The position numbers were made by a program, and so were the translations under genes. Under the pieces are notes generated by a model. That model made no database searches, was not told the DNA's origin, and saw only the letters and a list, made by a program, of their open reading frames with translations. A DNA stretch of 8,493 nt. Origin: an uncultured Deinococcales bacterium. Its GTDB lineage: Bacteria; Deinococcota; Deinococci; Deinococcales; Trueperaceae. Location of the stretch: the NCBI GenBank assembly GCA_937934635.1, contig CALGZD010000043.1:1-8493 (forward strand), given 5' to 3'. Shown one piece after another: positions 5,819 through 8,493 of this stretch. How positions within the stretch are numbered: the first letter of the stretch is position 1; each line of letters starts with the position of its first letter.

Positions 5819-6994
5819 TTATTTTTTCTTCTTTTTCACAAAAAATCTACGGATAAAACCTGTCTGTACTTCTTGCTCTTTATCTTTTGTAGGCTTGACT
5901 TCAGGAATAGTCACTTTAAGTTTCTGACCTTCACCACCTGTGGTTGTGGTCGAATCGGTTAAACGACTTTTACGTCCCACAAGCATTGGTGCTTCTTTCT
6001 TCTGAGAAATATCTACTTTGACCGCTTTTTCAATTGCTTCTTTAAATTGAGCAACAGTTTCGTAGCGTTTTTCTGGCGTTCCAGATATCGCTTTCATGAT
6101 GGCTGTAGCAACCGATTTATCTAAATCTTTTCGGATATGTTTAGGATTAGGTGGGATTTTACTCAAGTGTGCTTGCATTACCTGATTATAGGTTTTACCT
6201 CTGAATGGTCTTTGTGCTGTCACCAATTCATAAGCCAAAACACCTAAACTATAGATATCACTTTGTATGGATGCTAATTTACCTTTGAAAAGCTCAGGTG
6301 ACATGTAATAAACCGTGCCGACCTTTTCGTCTTTAGGAATTTTATCCATATACACACCTGTACCAAAGTCAGCTAGGCGTGCATCACCATTTGCTTTTAA
6401 AAGTATGTTGGCAGGTTTTACATCTCGGTGAAGTACCCCACGTGTATGGCTGAACGACAACGCTGCCGCAATTTGTAAAATGATTTTGTAGGTTTCTTGC
6501 AAATCAAACTGCTCATTCCTAACAAGGAAGCTATCTAGAGTCCCACCAGCACAATACTCCAGAGCTAAAAATGCCTTTTGCTCCAGAGGATCTCCTTCAT
6601 AAGCATTGATTACAAATGGGTGTCTAAGACGTGTCGTCAAGTAGACCTCATTAGTAAACATTCGCGTATGTACGTAATTCCCCTTAATTTCTGGACGAAT
6701 CAGTTTAAGAGCTACCTGACCAAATTGATGATGCTTGGCTAAATACACATCAGCTGTTTGCCCCGAACCTAAGTAGTGTTTGATACTATACCCATCAGGT
6801 ACGTAGTCGGGAACAGGAATCTCTTTCAATTCTTCTTCTGATTCATGAACCGTTGCTTTTAGCTCCACATCAGCCATAGCTTGCTGCTTATTTGGCTGCT
6901 TATTTGATTGAACATCATTAGCTTGGACATCTGATAGTACTTCAGATTGCTCACTGTGTGTTTCAGGGTCAAATTTAGGATGCAAATTACTCAC
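5819..6994 (-). CDS. Hanks-type serine/threonine protein kinase
   Basis: A 391-residue soluble kinase. Residues 1-60 are a hydrophilic Gln/Asn/Glu-rich linker. The catalytic domain runs about 69-325: glycine loop LGSGQTADV (75-83), VALK with Lys97, Glu116, HRDVKPANILL (189-199, catalytic Asp191), DFG 209-211, an activation segment ending in GTVYYMSPE (Thr227 a likely autophosphorylation site) and SDIYSLG. All essential residues are present, so it should be active. Unlike PknB-type receptors it has no transmembrane helix or PASTA repeats. The tail has a Thr run (349-352) and ends IRRFFVKKKKK, a polybasic patch that could bind membrane lipids or nucleic acid. The start is GTG 6994, with AAGGA about 13 bp upstream; Met40 is an alternative. 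A promoter lies at 7026-7054. It probably heads the operon with the three genes after it; its targets are unknown. Confidence 0.92.
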   Translation of the reverse strand: MSNLHPKFDPETHSEQSEVLSDVQANDVQSNKQPNKQQAMADVELKATVHESEEELKEIPVPDYVPDGYSIKHYLGSGQTADVYLAKHHQFGQVALKLIRPEIKGNYVHTRMFTNEVYLTTRLRHPFVINAYEGDPLEQKAFLALEYCAGGTLDSFLVRNEQFDLQETYKIILQIAAALSFSHTRGVLHRDVKPANILLKANGDARLADFGTGVYMDKIPKDEKVGTVYYMSPELFKGKLASIQSDIYSLGVLAYELVTAQRPFRGKTYNQVMQAHLSKIPPNPKHIRKDLDKSVATAIMKAISGTPEKRYETVAQFKEAIEKAVKVDISQKKEAPMLVGRKSRLTDSTTTTGGEGQKLKVTIPEVKPTKDKEQEVQTGFIRRFFVKKKKK

Positions 6995-7025
6995 TGTTTA
7001 AAAATATTCCTTAAGAGATTAAAGC

Positions 7026-7054
7026 TCTATACTCTCATCAACTTGCATCATCAA
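7026..7054 (-). promoter_or_regulatory. Predicted sigma70-type promoter for the kinase operon
   Basis: On the minus strand TTGATG (7049-7054), 17 bp, TATAGA (7026-7031), upstream of GTG 6994. Each hexamer matches the consensus at four of six bases and the spacing is ideal. Copies of GTAATTTGCA lie on both sides (6981-6990, 7070-7079, 7083-7092). Confidence 0.55.
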
Positions 7055-7066
7055 GTATTTTCACTT

Positions 7067-7092
7067 GACTGCAAATTACGACTGCAAATTAC
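7067..7092. repeat. 13-bp perfect tandem repeat, possible operator
   Basis: GACTGCAAATTAC occurs twice head to tail (7067-7079, 7080-7092), 13 bp upstream of the -35 box of the kinase promoter. Ten of its bases, TGCAAATTAC, recur at 6981-6990 across the first codons of the kinase gene. It may be a regulator site or a product of local duplication. Confidence 0.65.
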
Positions 7093-7104
7093 TTTGTCAT
7101 GTGA

Positions 7105-7143
7105 GACAGTCACATAAGACCGTCATACAAAACCGTCATACAA
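7105..7143. repeat. 13-bp tandem repeat, three units
   Basis: GACAGTCACATAA (7105-7117), GACCGTCATACAA (7118-7130) and AACCGTCATACAA (7131-7143). The last two differ only at their first base; the first unit is diverged. The first unit is part of a TGTGA-N5-TCACA dyad (7100-7114). Confidence 0.6.
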
Positions 7144-7382
7144 TATCTATGAAGCTATAGTGGCATACTTTGAGCAACCTATGCTGAGTACTTTATATAG
7201 CTACATTAAGATATAAGAGAGTTAAATCACAATTAAAAGTGTAGTAATCTTGCCTTAAAAAACATTGCGACTGGCTATGCAATCCTAATCTATAACAACT
7301 TTTTTCACTTAGCGATGTAAATCATAAATGCTGATTTGTTCGTTGCAGACATTATATTTGATGACTTTTGAATGTCTCTAAT

Positions 7383-7415
7383 CAGTACTATCTCAGTGCT
7401 ATCTCAGTGCTCTGA
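7383..7415. repeat. 11-bp tandem repeat, three units
   Basis: CAGTACTATCT (7383-7393), CAGTGCTATCT (7394-7404) and CAGTGCTCTGA (7405-7415). The first two differ at one base; the third is diverged at its end. Confidence 0.55.
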
Positions 7416-7546
7416 AGGTATCAGATTCTAAAGTTTAACTGAAGGTATTGACATTTTTGAGATGACATACTTAAGTTAAATGTAGTACTAAGTCACTTTA
7501 ATAATGAATAGATAATAAATAGTTAATGAAGATTTCCTAAACTATA

Positions 7547-7622
7547 TTCCAAGTTACAAGTTCTAAGTTACAAGCACTAAGTTACAAGTTACAAGCTCTA
7601 AGTCACAAGCTCTAGTTTTAAG
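7547..7622. repeat. 14-bp tandem repeat array with TTACAAG heptamer
   Basis: Units with the consensus TTCTAAGTTACAAG: 7547-7560, 7561-7574, 7575-7588, a half unit TTACAAG at 7589-7595, then 7596-7609 and a decayed unit to 7622. There are no spacers, so this is a minisatellite-like array. It ends 7 bp before copy B of the MITE-like element. Confidence 0.75.
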
Positions 7623-7629
7623 TTTAATC

Positions 7630-7748
7630 AGCGTTTCCACGAAATACCTGTACACACTGAGTGGCTTTATTCTTACTGTGTGTTTTTCACAGACACTCGT
7701 TACGAAGCTCGCCGATTAACTGCTGTCGCAGTTAATCGTGGAATTGCT
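7630..7748 (-). mobile_element. MITE-like palindromic element, copy B (119 bp, inverted)
   Basis: This is the reverse complement of the element at 2136-2234, with ends AGCGTTTCCACGA (7630-7642) and TCGTGGAATTGCT (7736-7748). It carries 20 extra bases at about 7675-7694, themselves a small hairpin (CTGTG / CACAG around a T-rich loop). The 10-bp-arm hairpin is at 7714-7737; its loop reads TGTC on the plus strand as in copy A, although the rest of the element is inverted. No clear target-site duplication was found. It ends 49 bp before the phosphatase gene. Confidence 0.7.
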
Positions 7749-7784
7749 TAATAATATTAACTGATACGTTTATTTAAATAGCTA

Positions 7785-7790
7785 AAAAGG
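7785..7790 (+). promoter_or_regulatory. Ribosome binding site for the phosphatase gene
   Basis: AAAAGG precedes ATG 7798 by 7 bp and confirms this start. Confidence 0.65.
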
Positions 7791-7797
7791 ATGTTAG

Positions 7798-8376
7798 ATG
7801 TCAGAGATTGTATTGATTCGACACGCCAAAACTACACCAGACCCAAACAATAGTGCAAAAGATTGGACGCTTGCCGTAGGCGCAGAAGAGGCTTGTAAGG
7901 ATTTAGCCGAGAGGCTCGAGCCTCTCCAACTTACTAAGCTTATCAGCAGTATCGAGCCCAAAGCACACAAAACTGCTAAGCTTTTAGCATCACACCTAGA
8001 CTGTAAGGTTAGTCAAGCAGACAACCTACACGAACAAGACCGTTCGGGTGCGCCTTTTCTTTCTGAATCAGCTTTCCAGTTCAATATGCGCCAAAACTTT
8101 GAACATCCTGATGAACTTATATGGGGTAAAGAAACAACTGCTGAAGCCTTAAGTCGTTTTACAACAACCCTTAAAGAACTTATTGATGACAATCCAAATG
8201 AAAAATTAGGTATTGTCACGCATGGAACAGTTATATCGCTGCTTGTTGCTAAATATAACTTTATTGATGGTTATGAGTTCTGGCAAAAATTACATATGCC
8301 AGATATGGTGAAACTATCACTGCCCTATTTTCAGCTTAGTGCTAGTGAGCAAATGTTTACCCATGATGCGGCCTAA
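7798..8376 (+). CDS. Histidine phosphatase superfamily protein (phosphoglycerate-mutase-like)
   Basis: A 192-residue cytosolic protein with the branch-1 histidine phosphatase layout. The N-terminal LIRHAKT supplies the phospho-accepting His9 next to Arg8. SSIEPKAHKTA (50-60) stands where the family has SSPLxRAxQTA, so the usual second arginine is Lys55. Glu79 in NLHEQ is the candidate general acid, and VTHGTVISLL (140-149) holds the second catalytic His142. The family includes phosphoglycerate mutases, SixA-like protein phosphatases and many small-molecule phosphatases, so the substrate is open. The RHA form (not RHG) and Lys55 are mild departures. It stands alone on the plus strand behind copy B of the MITE-like element. 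An 18-bp perfect palindrome lies inside the gene at 7909-7926. A weak hairpin follows the stop. Confidence 0.88.
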   Translation: MSEIVLIRHAKTTPDPNNSAKDWTLAVGAEEACKDLAERLEPLQLTKLISSIEPKAHKTAKLLASHLDCKVSQADNLHEQDRSGAPFLSESAFQFNMRQNFEHPDELIWGKETTAEALSRFTTTLKELIDDNPNEKLGIVTHGTVISLLVAKYNFIDGYEFWQKLHMPDMVKLSLPYFQLSASEQMFTHDAA

Positions 8377-8395
8377 TTTAACACTCTAATTAGCT

Positions 8396-8413
8396 AATAA
8401 CAATGTTATTTTT
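8396..8413 (+). terminator. Weak possible terminator after the phosphatase gene
   Basis: AATAAC (8396-8401) pairs with GTTATT (8405-8410) around a 3-base loop, followed by TTT. The stem is short and A-T rich, so termination is doubtful. Confidence 0.3.
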
Positions 8414-8455
8414 GAGATATACCCCTAAAGATCTATACTTACGTTGATGTTAGTC

Positions 8456-8484
8456 TTGCTATTATATATGTATTTCTCTATAAT
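8456..8484 (+). promoter_or_regulatory. Predicted strong sigma70 promoter directed out of the window
   Basis: TTGCTA (8456-8461), 17 bp, TATAAT (8479-8484): a perfect -10 box at ideal spacing. Transcription would begin around 8490-8492, just before the right edge. Such a promoter often serves a stable RNA or a highly expressed gene, but the target is not in the window. Confidence 0.7.
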
Positions 8485-8493
8485 AGAGGCGTG

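Larger units (their letters stand above)
6995..7797. other. 803-bp intergenic region without genes, rich in short repeats
   Basis: I see no coding frame with a ribosome site and no RNA gene. From left to right it holds: the kinase promoter, two 13-bp tandem repeats, an 11-bp triplet repeat at 7383-7415, a TTGACA (7448-7453) without a convincing -10 box, the 14-bp array at 7547-7622, copy B of the MITE-like element, and the leader of the phosphatase gene. The stretch 7144-7382 shows nothing beyond AT-rich sequence and a weak 7-bp inverted repeat (7347-7353 / 7371-7377). Confidence 0.6.

Noticed and set aside
7099..7115. Genuine CRP operator
   Set aside because: Half-sites match, but the spacing is 5 bp rather than 6 and it lies within a tandem-repeat region.
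7347..7377. AGACATT / AATGTCT inverted repeat
   Set aside because: Only 7 bp with a long 17-base loop in AT-rich DNA; expected by chance.
7547..7622. CRISPR array
   Set aside because: Units are 14 bp and directly adjacent with no unique spacers.
8013..8219. Minus-strand open frame inside the phosphatase gene
   Set aside because: It lies wholly within a recognised gene, with no ribosome site or family resemblance.

Overview
The window is AT-rich bacterial DNA with compact genes, Shine-Dalgarno-type start sites, tightly overlapping genes and long repeat-filled intergenic gaps. The gene families (AraC regulator, trans-sulfuration PLP enzyme, Nudix, Rieske ferredoxin, DinB-fold protein, Hanks-type kinase, histidine phosphatase) are widespread. 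A Gram-negative host is plausible, but I cannot fix a phylum from this sequence.

Left part (1-1869). The 3' end of a glutamine-amidotransferase-like gene (relative of the CTP synthase C-terminal domain) is followed 16 bp later by an unassigned gene with a lysine/arginine-rich N-terminus. An AraC-type regulator with a cupin-like sensor domain lies convergent to it, 11 bp away.

Middle (1870-7797). A 429-bp gap carries an operator-like dyad and a 99-bp MITE-like element (copy A). Next is a plus-strand gene for an anchored, secreted-type protein of unknown function, closed by a very strong hairpin terminator. On the minus strand, read right to left, comes a probable four-gene operon: Ser/Thr protein kinase, trans-sulfuration PLP enzyme, Nudix-Rieske fusion and DinB-fold protein. 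The last three overlap by 4 bp (ATGA) and 1 bp (TAGTG), so they are almost certainly co-translated. The kinase is 53 bp upstream, behind a recognisable promoter. An 800-bp gap upstream of the kinase holds no gene but is full of short tandem repeats of different unit lengths (13, 13, 11 and 14 bp), then a second, inverted copy of the MITE-like element (copy B, 119 bp).

Right part (7798-8493). A histidine-phosphatase-family gene starts 49 bp after copy B. The last bases hold a good sigma70 promoter that fires out of the window.

The most unusual points are: the inverted pair of MITE-like elements bracketing 5.4 kb, with a palindrome whose loop is flipped between copies; the Nudix-Rieske fusion coupled to a PLP enzyme and a DinB-fold protein under a kinase gene; repeated 10-mers on both sides of the kinase promoter; and an apparent excess of a CTCGAG-cored 9-mer in different reading frames. 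No complete transposase, phage, CRISPR array, tRNA or rRNA is visible.
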